DNA of 64,000 nucleotides from Psettodes erumei (Eukaryota; Chordata; Actinopteri; Pleuronectiformes; Psettodidae), in the NCBI GenBank assembly GCA_016785225.1, contig JAFBJZ010000416.1, forward strand, positions 467,501-531,500, given 5' to 3'. How positions within the stretch are numbered: the stretch's first letter is position 1; every line of letters begins with the position of its first letter. The notes under the pieces were generated by a model that had not been told where the DNA came from, did not search any database, and saw only the letters and a list, made by a program, of their open reading frames with translations. Below are positions 35,387 to 45,594 of this stretch, piece by piece. A program made the translations under genes and the position numbers.

Positions 35387-35396
35387 AATAAATAAA
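35387..35396 (+). terminator. slc38a10: slc38a10 polyadenylation signals
   Basis: Two overlapping AATAAA hexamers (35387-35392 and 35391-35396) lie about 1.1 kb after the stop codon, in an AT-rich 3' UTR. No other strong candidate was seen nearer the stop. Confidence 0.65.
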
Positions 35397-35446
35397 AGAT
35401 TGAGCACAACCACGGCTGTTGGTTTCTGTTTGGACAATAGATCATT

Positions 35447-35452
35447 TTTATT
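35447..35452 (-). terminator. ndufaf8: ndufaf8 polyadenylation signal
   Basis: TTTATT on the + strand reads AATAAA on the minus strand, about 255 bp beyond the ndufaf8 stop. It lies only some 55 bp from the slc38a10 signal on the opposite strand. Confidence 0.55.
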
Positions 35453-35706
35453 TGTATCTCTATATTACAGAGTTATTGATCCTGCTTATAAAACAAAGTG
35501 GCGATACTGCTTATAATACATGAACTAGATTGGTGGCAGCAAGTGGTGCACATTAAGAAGGTTCACAGCGGGAAATAGCAGCAGCAGTGCTACGTTACTT
35601 GGAGCATCACAAGCCGCTCGACACTTAGAGAAACACGTCTTCTGCCACAGCACTGAACAGCTGACCCCGAGGTTGCTTCACTGTGTTCAGCCAGGACGGT
35701 CTGCGT

Positions 35707-35788
35707 TCATTTGGATCTTTTCTTGGCCTGTTAAAAAACATGAGGATTTTTTAAAAAGCTGACGGTCAATCGCCTCCACATAAGACCA

Positions 35789-35831
<43 letters not shown>

Positions 35832-36327
35832 TGGGGGGGGTTACTGTCTGTGCCACTCACTGCGTTTGTAAAGCAGGTCTTCAGTGCTTCAAATTCCTTG
35901 GCACACAGGTCCTTCTTCAACTCCTGTCTGCCTGTTGTGGTCGCCGTCACACACCTCCCATACGCTGCAGCCTGAATCACACAGAAGGTAATATTTAAAA
36001 GGTAAACTAAGTGAAATATTTAAAGTTCCCCCTGGATGTGGGAAAATGCTGCACGGCCAGTGATTGGCTGAGTGATTTCACACATGAAATGAAAACCGTT
36101 CTCTGCTACCCTATTACATGCAGTCAGCACTTTTTTGTTTGCTTGGGTGTAGGTGTAGCTGAACTGATTTTTTAAAAGAATATATGAAATGAACTGTTTC
36201 TGAGTGGAAAGTGATAAATCCCCCCGACCCCCGTGTCGCTGCTCACCTCTCCCGCACACTGTGCAAAAAGTTCGGGGAAAAGTCTTATTTTCTCTCGGCT
36301 GCGACTCCAGACGTTTGACCCAGACAT
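35707..36327 (-). CDS. ndufaf8: NADH dehydrogenase complex I assembly factor 8 (NDUFAF8)
   Basis: Small intermembrane-space/mitochondrial protein needed with NDUFAF5 for complex I assembly in human. Three exons on the minus strand, 36327-36247, 35971-35861 and 35727-35707, join to a 70-residue protein beginning MSGSNVWSRSREKIRLFPE and ending AAKKRSK. It has a twin CX9C pattern, Cys24/Cys34 and Cys50/Cys60, as expected for a CHCH protein. YGRC, LCAKEFEALKTCF and the LFPE segment match the human protein, which has the same neighbours (SLC38A10, TEPSIN). A (GT)n tract lies in the last intron (35794-35830). The gene is divergent from tepsin, with 440 bp between start codons. Confidence 0.93.
35794..35830. 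repeat. (GT)n microsatellite in ndufaf8 intron 2
   Basis: About 18 GT units lying only some 30 bp from the ndufaf8 exon 2 donor (on the minus strand they read CA downstream of the donor). Confidence 0.95.
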
Positions 36328-36766
36328 GGTGCTGTTCAGGCGTCCAGTGAAAAATAGGTCTTTTTTGAGCCAACTAAAAAGCTCAACAGGCTAGAGCTGA
36401 CAAATCTGAAAACGATGCTGCTTCACAATTGGTCAAATTCAATGGCAAACTTGAAAAGTACATGTCAACGAGCAGATGAGGCATTCTTGCAAGCTGTAGA
36501 CAGCGCCATATTGTTGACCCTGTCATCAAGGAAACGTCCGGGACAATATTCGGCAATGTGATTGGTTCACCTCTGCGTCAAAGTGTCGATTCTAGCTTTC
36601 CTGAAGCTGATTTGCCGACACTCGACTTTAGGCGTCACCAGAACGCCAATAGACTGTAGGGTTGCTCCTTGCGGTTTCGTGATTGGCTGGCTGTCACCCG
36701 GAGCCCCGCCTTCCTCTCGCACTCCCAGAAGGAAGATGAGTAACCCGCAGCCAGGACTGCAAAATC
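36328..36766. promoter_or_regulatory. Bidirectional ndufaf8/tepsin promoter region
   Basis: The 439 bp between two divergent start codons contain three CCAAT-box cores, at 36561-36565 (ATTGG), 36646-36650 (CCAAT) and 36682-36686 (ATTGG). No clear TATA box was seen. CCAAT-rich, TATA-less layout is typical of bidirectional housekeeping promoters; function here is inferred. Confidence 0.55.
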
Positions 36767-38964
36767 ATGGCAACATTTATGGAACGACTGGCTTTTCTTC
36801 AGAAAGTAAGTCATATTTACCGCCTGTGCTACTTGAGAAGAATATTAACAGCTGAGCGGATTGTGTCTGTGGACTGTGTCGTTATCGCGTCTGTTTGAAT
36901 CTCCCAAGTTGTGCCACCTTTAGCCTGCCATTAGCCTGCTAGCTAACAACATGAAGAAACAAATTTGGAAATAGTTTGCCATGCCTCCCCGGACATGCCC
37001 GGATGTTTTCGATAAAGTTTTAAATCAGCACACAGCATCGGTGAAAACTGAGCTTGTTACGAGACCCCGCTGTCATGTCGCGGTAGTCTCCGTGTCGGAA
37101 TCCATTAAATAAACAGTGTGATAAATTCGGTGCCAGATATGCAGTTGCTATGGGAAACGAAATTTTGCTCACTAAGCCTCGAACTTGTGTGACGAAGACC
37201 TTTTTCTCCTCCATCGACTTAAGGTGCCCACTCTGATGAAGGCTACAGCAGATGATGAAAACCCCTGCCCTGGCTACCTTTTCCAAGAGATTGGAAGTAT
37301 CCTTCTGTTGTGGTTCTGTGGTGGTGGTGGTGGTGGTGGTGGTACTATGTGGTGAAGAGTAAACGGCACTACTGTGAACATCATGGGTGACATCCCTGAT
37401 CAAATCCTCAATTATGCTACGTTGATATCCTCAACAAATCGTGCTAGAAATCTCCCACGAGTCTTCAGGTTGTGGTCAGTGTTTGCTGGAGTACCTTTTG
37501 GAGAGGTTGCAAGTTGAGTCCTGTCACGTCAAACTCAAGGTGAGACGAGTGTTACTTACTAAGCTTCTGCCTGTAAAGTGAAACCTCAAAATAGAGCGGT
37601 GGCATGAAGTTCCAAATGTTTGTTGCATTTTTTTCCCCCGTCAACTCAAAGTGGCATTCCTTCTTCCGGTCTTCCAGGTGCTGAAGATCTTTGTCCATCT
37701 CTGTGGCCACGGTTCAAACCATTTCCTCACAGAACTTAGGAGGAACTCCACCTTCATCCAGCAAGCATCAGGTTAGACACTGGTCACTTGTGTCTTCAGC
37801 TCCATTTACCTCACAGCACTCTGTGGCTGCTCTCTGACATGAATATTTATTTTTGTGTGCTGCTGGGCATTTTTTTTTGCACTCCCAAGTTTACAGTGGC
37901 CCTCCTGATCCCATTCATGGCACAGCATTGTACCAGAAAGTGAGGAATACAGCACAGGTGAGGCGCGGGTTGTATTTCATCATCATGGTCAGTCGGCGAG
38001 GCAAATGCGTGCTCAATTTCTGACTTTTTTCCGTTTACAGGAAGTGGCCAGGTTGCTTTTCACAGATGCAATCTCCGCCAAAAGCAACGTCCCTCCGCTC
38101 AGCCTAGCCCCCCCGACAATGGGTGAGCAGTAAAGATGAACCTCCTCATTAAATGACATCATTATGTTTCATTTAAGTAAATCCACAGGCAATATTCAAT
38201 ATGGGTATGCATTGTGGATGCACTGGATTTCTTTTGACAAACTAATTTAGGTGCAGTTTCTATAAGAAAAACTGCAAATATCTAGAAGTCCCTGTACACA
38301 CTCACAGGTGTTTCCACTTATTCTGGCTAATTAAAATTATATATATATATATTATAGTTGTACTGGGAGTTATGTGATGTCCAGATACGGTCCAGAGAAG
38401 TGGGTTAGTTAGGCGCAAGAAGGGAAACCACCTGTGCAAGTGGAACCTGCGTCTTTAACATTTAAAAGACGGTAGCTGGAACTAGAAAATGGGATTCTGG
38501 CCTTCTGCAAAAGCTGAAGCTCAACTATGTTTGTTGCCTTGAACCCGTGTGGAGAAGCAGTCGACGTCGAGCGAGGAGAAGGCGTCCAATCAGCTGATCT
38601 GAATCAGCTGTGTGTCCCTGCACGCGGGTGCAACGTTGCCACGGTGATGCGCAGGCCACGGTACTAACGGAGGGGAGAGGGGCAGAAGCGGACTGAGCGC
38701 GAGCTACCTCGAACAACTCCAAATCTGGGGCTTGTATTTCTGATATTTCTACACAGTGAGGGTCAGAAGAGTTGGCTGAAGGCGTCTTTTAATCGGTCAC
38801 GCACAATATTCAGTCGTTGCTTGTTGTGAGCCCAAAACCAGGATACAATCACACAATTCTGTATGATTCTCTTCAGGTATGGGCTCAGCAACTTCCCACA
38901 GGTCAGGAATGCAGGGCTTTGGGTACAGTCCAGGGAAGCAGGGGACAGGTGAGCGACGTGCCTG

Positions 38965-39003
<39 letters not shown>

Positions 39004-41049
39004 CTGCATGCACACATAGCAAATCAAGCTCACGTCTGTGCCTGTGCCTCCCAGCAGGCAGCGACTCGCTACTGGATAAGATCCAGAAAGCTGCCGAGGT
39101 AGTGGCCAGTGCCGTCCTTCCGCCAACCGAACACCAGGGCATCCGTCTCCATGACAACCACTACAGGGCCGTAGTGGCGCCGTCTGCGCCGATAGAGGTG
39201 GCCGTGCCAGCGTGTGCCTACAACCTGCCTGCCCGCAGACCAAAAGGTCAGACACGTCGGTGCGTTTTTTTTTTACTGTAAGTCACAAATGCAGCGTCTG
39301 AGTCGTGGACAGGCTTCGCGCTGCAGCATCGAGACCTCCCGGTTTGTGACGTGTCTTCACCCGCAGCAGTGACCCAGCGGTGCCCGGGGCAGGTGGGAGG
39401 CGGCTGGGAAGAAGGCGACAGCGGCAACAGCTCCTCTCACAACTCTTCTCAGGACATCGCAGCCCACAGCAGGGCCTCCGCAGGCAGCAAGTCAGCCGGT
39501 ACCGGCAGCCAGTCGGGGGCCAGCAGAGAGAGCAGTGGGGACCTATCAGACCGGTCAGTGGCAAAGCCAGCCCGTTGTACGGTAGCTGCGTGAAGCCAGA
39601 TTTTTTTGGAAATTTCTCTGCTAAATCACAATACACTGATACTGGATCAGCAGCGGATTTGTCTTTCGGTGCCCATGCAGGTTCTGTGTGGTAACGGCCT
39701 CGTTCTCTTGCTCTGTCTGATCTCCAGGGTTGAGGCCTTGCAGTTGGGGGACTGTGGCCAGGAGGTGGCGCTCATCAGCAGGCTGACTGAAGGCTCCAGA
39801 GTTTTCCTGTCCAGACAGGAGAACCAGCACTTCATCAAAGAGTCGGTGCATCTGAGATCAGAGCGAGAATGCAGACGTTTCTCTGCTCATGTACTGCAGC
39901 GTCTGACTGTCGTTCTAGCCTTTTTTTTTTTTTTTTTTTAAATTCTTCTTTTCTCTAATCTGTCAGGTGCTCCATTCTTAACTGCGAGGTAGTGCTGGAG
40001 CTGCTCTCAAGCAAGCTTCAAGATCCCTCAAACACTGTTAAGATGGTAACAATGAGTAGGCTTCGCTGATAACTTAGCTTTTCTTTACGATATTGGGAAA
40101 TCCTAACGTACATGTCTCGGTTTCCTCCGATCCCGCAGCGGGCACTGTGCGCCGTCGCCTGCCTCATGACCTCTGACCTCCTCTCTCTGGAGCAAATGTT
40201 TGGAGCTACACAAAGAAAGCTTCGCCAGCTGAGTGAGGGGCCCCCGGGGCCTGTGGCGAACAAAGCCACCAAGGTAAGAGAGATGGGGAAAGAAGGCTTC
40301 AAACGGGGGAGACTGACAGGACAGAACCTGAGAATACTTCTCTTTTTTTTTCCTCCCTCCTTATCTCCTCCTAACAGATCTTGAGACAGTTTGAGGCTCT
40401 GATGGGCGGACCGGCGAACGCGCCCGGGCAGGATACAGCCAACAGCAGCTCCCAGGCAACGACTAATCAGCCTGCCACCTCTACATGCTCGGATCCATTA
40501 CTACTAGCCCAGTCCGCTGACAGCCTCAACCTCAACCATCATCAGCCCGACGTCTCACCCACAGTTGTCGCCCAGCTGCCGAACCACACATCTTCTAGCC
40601 CGGCTCTGGCCGAGAGAGACTCCTCGGCGGAGCCGATGAGCGACGGCGACGAGGCGAAGCTTTCCCCCAGTCAGCCAGAGCCGGCCAGGACTGCCGAGGT
40701 CACCCTGGCTGCCGGAGAGGCGGAGCTGATGAGGAACAGAAGCTCCCCTCCTCCCTCCGAGCCCCGGAGCGAGCGGCCCAGCCTGAGCAGACTGTCTCTG
40801 TTCAGCGGCATGGAGCTGGTGACCAAGGGGAGGCCGCTGTGTGGCAGGGAAAGAGAGACTCCCCCGACAGAGACGGACACCTGGGGCGATGAGATGAAGG
40901 AGGATCCGGCTGTGCAGAGCTCGAACGATCCGGCGCATTCGACTCCCGCCGGCGCCAGTAGGACCTGTGAGAATGCTCCTTCATTTAGCGATTCAGCAGC
41001 TCCTGACAGCAGCCAACCAGTGTCTGCCTTCTCATTTCTCAAATTTTGA
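36767..41049 (+). CDS. tepsin: Tepsin, AP-4 complex accessory protein (ENTHD2)
   Basis: Accessory protein of AP-4 coated vesicles at the trans-Golgi network. Exons: 36767-36805, 37224-37296, 37448-37539, 37678-37771, 37890-37957, 38041-38122, 38877-38948, 39058-39246, 39367-39553, 39728-39841, 39967-40045, 40139-40273, 40378-41049; phases agree and give 631 residues. The N-terminus is an ENTH-like domain (MERLAFLQK, ADDENPCPGYLFQEIGK, CLLEYLLERL). The middle has IQKAAEVVASAV and QVGGGWEEGDSG, then the second helical domain (FLSRQENQHFIKE, GPPGPVANKATKILRQFE). The C-terminus carries SLFSGMELV, matching the AP-4 beta-binding LFxG[ML]x[LV] motif, and SAFSFLKF, a variant of the SAFAFLN-type epsilon-binding tail. 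Exons 8 and 9 have CAGCAG acceptors. Exon 10 uses a weak GTCGGT donor. Confidence 0.94.
38965..39003. repeat. (CA)n microsatellite in tepsin intron 7
   Basis: About 16 CA units between tepsin exons 7 and 8, within a 109-bp intron. Confidence 0.92.
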
Positions 41050-42600
41050 CCCCCTCTCTTTTTTTTAACAGCTGGAACTGTACCATTTAAAGCAATGATG
41101 TCATCATATATATATATATATATGCTTTTAGAAAACAAATCTATTTAATTTTTATAAACCAATATCAGGCCTGTGAGGTTATACTGTATGTAGACTAGAT
41201 TAGACATTATGTTTGGGCTGTCTGTTCATATGTGTCTGGTGCCTCCGCGGAAGCTGCGCTCAAGCAGCAGGTTGAAATTCAGGAGTCGGAGCCCTTGAGG
41301 CCGAGGTCGACTATCTCGCGAGAATCCCCCAAGTGCGGTCGTCTTGAATTGAAAGTAAAACGGATGGGTTGCTTTATCTCAGGATTTCTTTTAGGTAACA
41401 ACTCCTACACCTCTGAGGGGGAATCCCTTGATTTGCAATTTGCACTACAGTGGCTTTTCTTACGAACTCATGAATCTACAAAGGAGCGTTGTCTTCCATG
41501 TTTTTTTTTTTGGTACTAAGCTATAACGTCCATACACATGTTATGAGTGGTAGTTTACAAATTATTTATTACGTCCGCCCTGCATTGATTGAAACATACC
41601 CAGGAGAATGACTGTAGAGTGCATGCCTATGTATGGAGAGCTAACGGATTAATTACTGAGATGGTCTGTGCGCATAACTAACACGTGCAATCGCGTTCGG
41701 TGAAACGTCTGAACTTCGCATTACGAAAAACTACCTGCAGCTCACGTCACGAAACGAAAAGCGACGGCACGGCCGTATGGCAATCCGACCCACCGATACA
41801 TAAAGCGAACGCTGCTGTGTTCTGTCGCACGTGCCGAAGAACAATAAAAACTGCTGCATTTTTTTTGTTGTTGTTGTTACAGCACTCGACAGCTCCGCGT
41901 ACGAGTCTTGCATTTGAACAGAAGGCTGGTCGCTTTCAGTAACACTTTATTTCGATGTCAAATGATTTGGAACATTACAGAAAACATGAATCGCTACCGC
42001 TCTCGCACCTCTTATTTGAATTGCAACACAGTGTCCTGGTCGTATTAAACCATCTATAAACAAGTAGGGCCGACGGGCTCGTGACGCACTCGTGCACGCG
42101 GTTTGTTCGGCGTTAAACAAGTGAACACCCGGTTCCAAAACCATTTGTGAGAGCCTTTTCTCCAGGGTTTGTTTTCGTTAGAAGCGCTGTGCTGAGCGTG
42201 CTGCCACGGGAGCCGCAGACTCCGGCGCCTGCGCTCGGCTCTATAATTAGCCAGGGTCTAATCTGAGGTTGGATTTTGGTGGTGAGGCTCATGGAGAATC
42301 TGTTTCACTACCTTGAACCTGCTGACCCGCCACACCTAAATGTTCTCGAGTCGTTTTAAAGAGTGAACGTAACTGCAAAACACAGTTTACTCTAACTTTA
42401 TTACTTTGGTTAGAGGAAACAGATAAGGCTTAAAACATTTTTTTTTAAACTGGATCATCTTAACAATGCTCCTTGGGAGTGAATCCATTGGCTTCCATTA
42501 TCTTTTTTTTGTTATTTTTTTGCGAATGGGATCACAACAACTCCCCCTTCACAGATACAAACGTGCGACTGACTTCCCCGGTCCGGAGTAAACAGAACGA
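41050..42600. other. tepsin 3' UTR and tepsin/vcf1 convergent intergenic DNA
   Basis: No coding exon is visible. An AT dinucleotide tract lies at 41104-41123. AATAAA at 41843-41848 is a possible tepsin polyadenylation signal. TTTATT at 41949-41954 and 42626-42631 reads AATAAA on the minus strand and could serve vcf1. Human CEP131, expected next to TEPSIN, is absent here. Confidence 0.5.
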
Positions 42601-42625
42601 GGAGTTACCGAGTAAAGTGCTTAGC

Positions 42626-42631
42626 TTTATT
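42626..42631 (-). terminator. vcf1: Putative vcf1 polyadenylation signal
   Basis: TTTATT on the + strand (AATAAA on the minus strand), about 410 bp downstream of the vcf1 stop codon. Confidence 0.45.
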
Positions 42632-43038
42632 TTGTTTTGCAAGCACTTTGGATCATCATCACACTTCTCTTGTGATTAGCACCAATGAAAATGTCCACAC
42701 GTCAACGCACGCATGTAAAGAGAGTGATACCTCTTTATAAAGTGCACAGGCTGCGTGCATGCACACACACATAAACACACATACACATCAATACTGCACA
42801 GGAAACCACAGTGGCTGGGCCATGGAAAGGCGGATGTGCTTATGGTCTTGACAAATGGTTCATGGCGAGGTGGGGATGAGCCTTTGTGCCCAAAATCTGT
42901 AAACCTCCCCACACGTTATCCCCTTCCCCCTGACCCGAGTGTGTCGCTTGAGGCTTTCAAGGAGGAGCCACCGTGGCAGCAGCGTCTGCGCCGATGGACG
43001 AAGGGTCGAAAGGCCAGGAGAGGGGTCAGAGGTCACAG

Positions 43039-44173
43039 TCATGTCGAGCCTGGACGCCCTCTGGTCTGCAGACTGCTGAAGTGCGCCTCCCTCAGCACTC
43101 TGTTGATGTAGTCGTAGGAAACACTGCTGCCGTTGCCATGGAGACCGTGCTGCATGGAGCTGGCAGAGTCTTCAGGCTTTGGGCTGAGGGAGCACTGGCT
43201 GATGCAGTTGTTCTGGCTGTGTATGCATGGCCTGGTAGTGATCACTATTGCTCTCTCTGGACTACTGATCCCATTGCTGCTGTCGCTGCTGGAAGACTGC
43301 AAACACAGAGCAGAGATGGGTTCTGAATAGCAGCTTCGTGGATGGTAAGCAGAAGCTTTAAATAAACGATTGAGCGCTTTTTTCTAACAGTGGTGCAATG
43401 CATATGGATTGCAGAGTCGCATAATAATTTGCACAATGCCAAGGTGCTTGTTCTATTCCCAAATATCATCATACTGCGCATTATAACCTCGAAGAAAGCG
43501 AAGGCAAAACCTTAGCGGAAAGATCCATCCCCTCCCACGAGACGACTTTCATCACACAGTCAAGATGACATCTGGATGAACCTATTCCTGCGCAATAGTC
43601 TAAAGATGAATGAAAAGATCAATTCAGTCTCACCTCTGAGTCCAAATCTGACACAAGCAGGCTGGGACCCCCTCCTGACCTCTTGGCCTGAGGGCTCAGC
43701 TGTTGGCCCTCCTCACTGTCACAGCTACGATGCCGCTTCCTGGGTAAAACAGAAACGAGGGGAGGGTGAAATGAACACGAAAGCGAGAGAAATGGTGTGA
43801 CAGAAACGATGCGGGGAGGAGGGGGTGAGGTTCGGCGGAGAGACGCAGACCATCAGGAAGAGAGGACATGATGAGGAGCCAAAAATAGCAACACACACTC
43901 GGGCAGTTATATGATCAGACATGTGGCACTCCCATTATGAGAACAAACTGATTAACATAACTCCACTGGAGTCTAAATAGAGCTTGATATAGCATAATGA
44001 TATAATGATACTGCACTGGCAGACTGAGATGTCTCGGATATTGTATTATAGTAACAACGTTACTCCTACAGCTACGAGGTTGCCTGACAATCAGGCGATA
44101 CAATGATCAAATATAATTTAGGTGTAAGCATGATGCGTGCAAATGATTCCCGTTACCTGCTGTCAGTCAGCAT
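43039..44173 (-). CDS. vcf1: VCP nuclear cofactor family member (VCF1/FAM104A-like)
   Basis: Small protein of the FAM104 family, which binds p97/VCP and promotes its nuclear import. Exons on the minus strand: 44173-44157, 43739-43634 and 43296-43039, giving 126 residues with consistent phases. The N-terminus MLTDSRKRHRSCDSEEG resembles the human isoform that begins MLTD and has a basic, nuclear-localisation-like cluster. The middle is Ser-rich (SSSSDSSNGISSPERA). The C-terminal helix INRVLREAHFSSLQTRGRP is the family signature for VCP binding. The first coding exon contributes only 17 coding bases. Separation from a second FAM104 paralogue is not possible here. Confidence 0.88.
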
Positions 44174-44347
44174 TTCTGCAGTCTTGAATGATGTTTTTTT
44201 TTGGCAAAGAGAAAGGCTGACACTCGTTGAGGGCCGGGTCGGGATGCCTTATTCTAAAGCTTTGGCCGTGTTACAGCTCCACGACCATTTCGCAGAAACT
44301 CAGTACGGCAAGCTCCCTCTCATCTCATCGGGAAGTCCAGTACGAGC

Positions 44348-44348
<1 letters not shown>

Positions 44349-44406
<58 letters not shown>

Positions 44407-44407
44407 T
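44349..44407. repeat. Compound (TC)n(GT)n microsatellite
   Basis: A TC run of about 20 units (44349-44389) is followed directly by GT (44390-44407). It sits upstream of the vcf1 start, probably in its 5' UTR or first intron. Confidence 0.95.
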
Positions 44408-44859
44408 GAGTAAGCTATCTCCAGCCGGCTAAAGCACAAACATCAGTTTGTGGGTCAGTTCAGCCCTGTCACTGCTCCGAATCCAGCCCGCCCTACCAGC
44501 GCCTCGGCGGCAGCACAGACCGCTCCTGGGCGCCTGAATGCTAATCAGCTAACTGCTAAATATTCTCGTCTACGCGGTGAAATCTCGAGGAACCCCAGGC
44601 ATGACAGCAAACGGAGCAGGCTAGCCCGCTAGCTGCTACCGTGCAACGTTAAACGAGCTACTTGTCCAGGCTAACTACTTGAGCTAACTCCTGCTGACAG
44701 TATGCTAACGGAAAGTTCTTCCGCTTTCGTATTGCGTCCCCTCGCCGTTAACTGTGGTTAACTGTTGCCTGTACTTGACAGCGGTCAGACGTAAGACGCT
44801 CGGCAAGTCAATTTAAACAGACATTCCGTTTGAAAAGTTGTCCGCAGTGAGTTTACCGA

Positions 44860-45020
44860 TATCCCGGTGTCGTTAGGTGTGCCATAGCAGCGGGCTTGTC
44901 TTTGCTGGTCGTCAGTGTTGCCCGAAGTGAAAAGCTCCACCCCTGTGTTTACATGACGTCAAAGCGGAAACGTCTTCCGGTGTCAACAACACGGTGGTCG
45001 ACTTGTCCTCGAGTTTGCTT
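44860..45020. promoter_or_regulatory. Divergent vcf1/amz2 promoter candidate with full CRE
   Basis: TGACGTCA, a complete palindromic cAMP-response element, lies at 44955-44962. An ETS-like CTTCCGG core follows at about 44975-44981. Both lie between the divergent vcf1 and amz2 start codons in CpG-containing sequence. Start sites and activity are inferred. Confidence 0.5.
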
Positions 45021-45594
45021 TTTTTTAAAAAATCGTTTCCCGCCACGAATAAGCTAATTAATTGTCTGTTAAAGAGAGGTAGATAGAGTGCCGGGGACAG
45101 TCGCGGAAGAGACGCAACGTTTTCTATGCTGAATAGATATTAAGCAAATAAGTGATTATTCCCTGTAGCATTGAGCTACATGTGAAATACACCTCCCGTG
45201 TCTGTCCAGGCAGGTTTCTGCTATTTATATCTGCTAAAACACTCTCTGTGCACGTCAATGCTTCTCTGGATTCAAGTGTTTGACTAATGCTAGTTGTAAG
45301 TCATCAATTATGACAACACGGGTTGCCAGGTTCTGGGGAAAAACTGCAGGAAACATCCCGTTTTGTTTTTTTTTTTTTTTTAGCTTTTAAGCCAACTAGT
45401 TATAGTTAATAAACGTATCCTAAATAGTGAATTATCAAAAAGTGGTACCGCATTTTCACATTATGTGTTTTAACTGTCACTTCAGCAATATATTCTTGTA
45501 GATTTAGCAATATAATGTGAAATCTATTTTGTCTGCAGCTACTTTTGTGATTATAATCTTAACATTGACTTTTTGTTAATGAAATATACTGCAG

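Noticed and set aside
44157..44175. A 19-nt start-codon microexon of vcf1
   Set aside because: CTGCAG stands two bases before the ATG, but the sequence upstream on the minus strand is A-rich with no pyrimidine tract, so a continuous 5' UTR exon is likelier.
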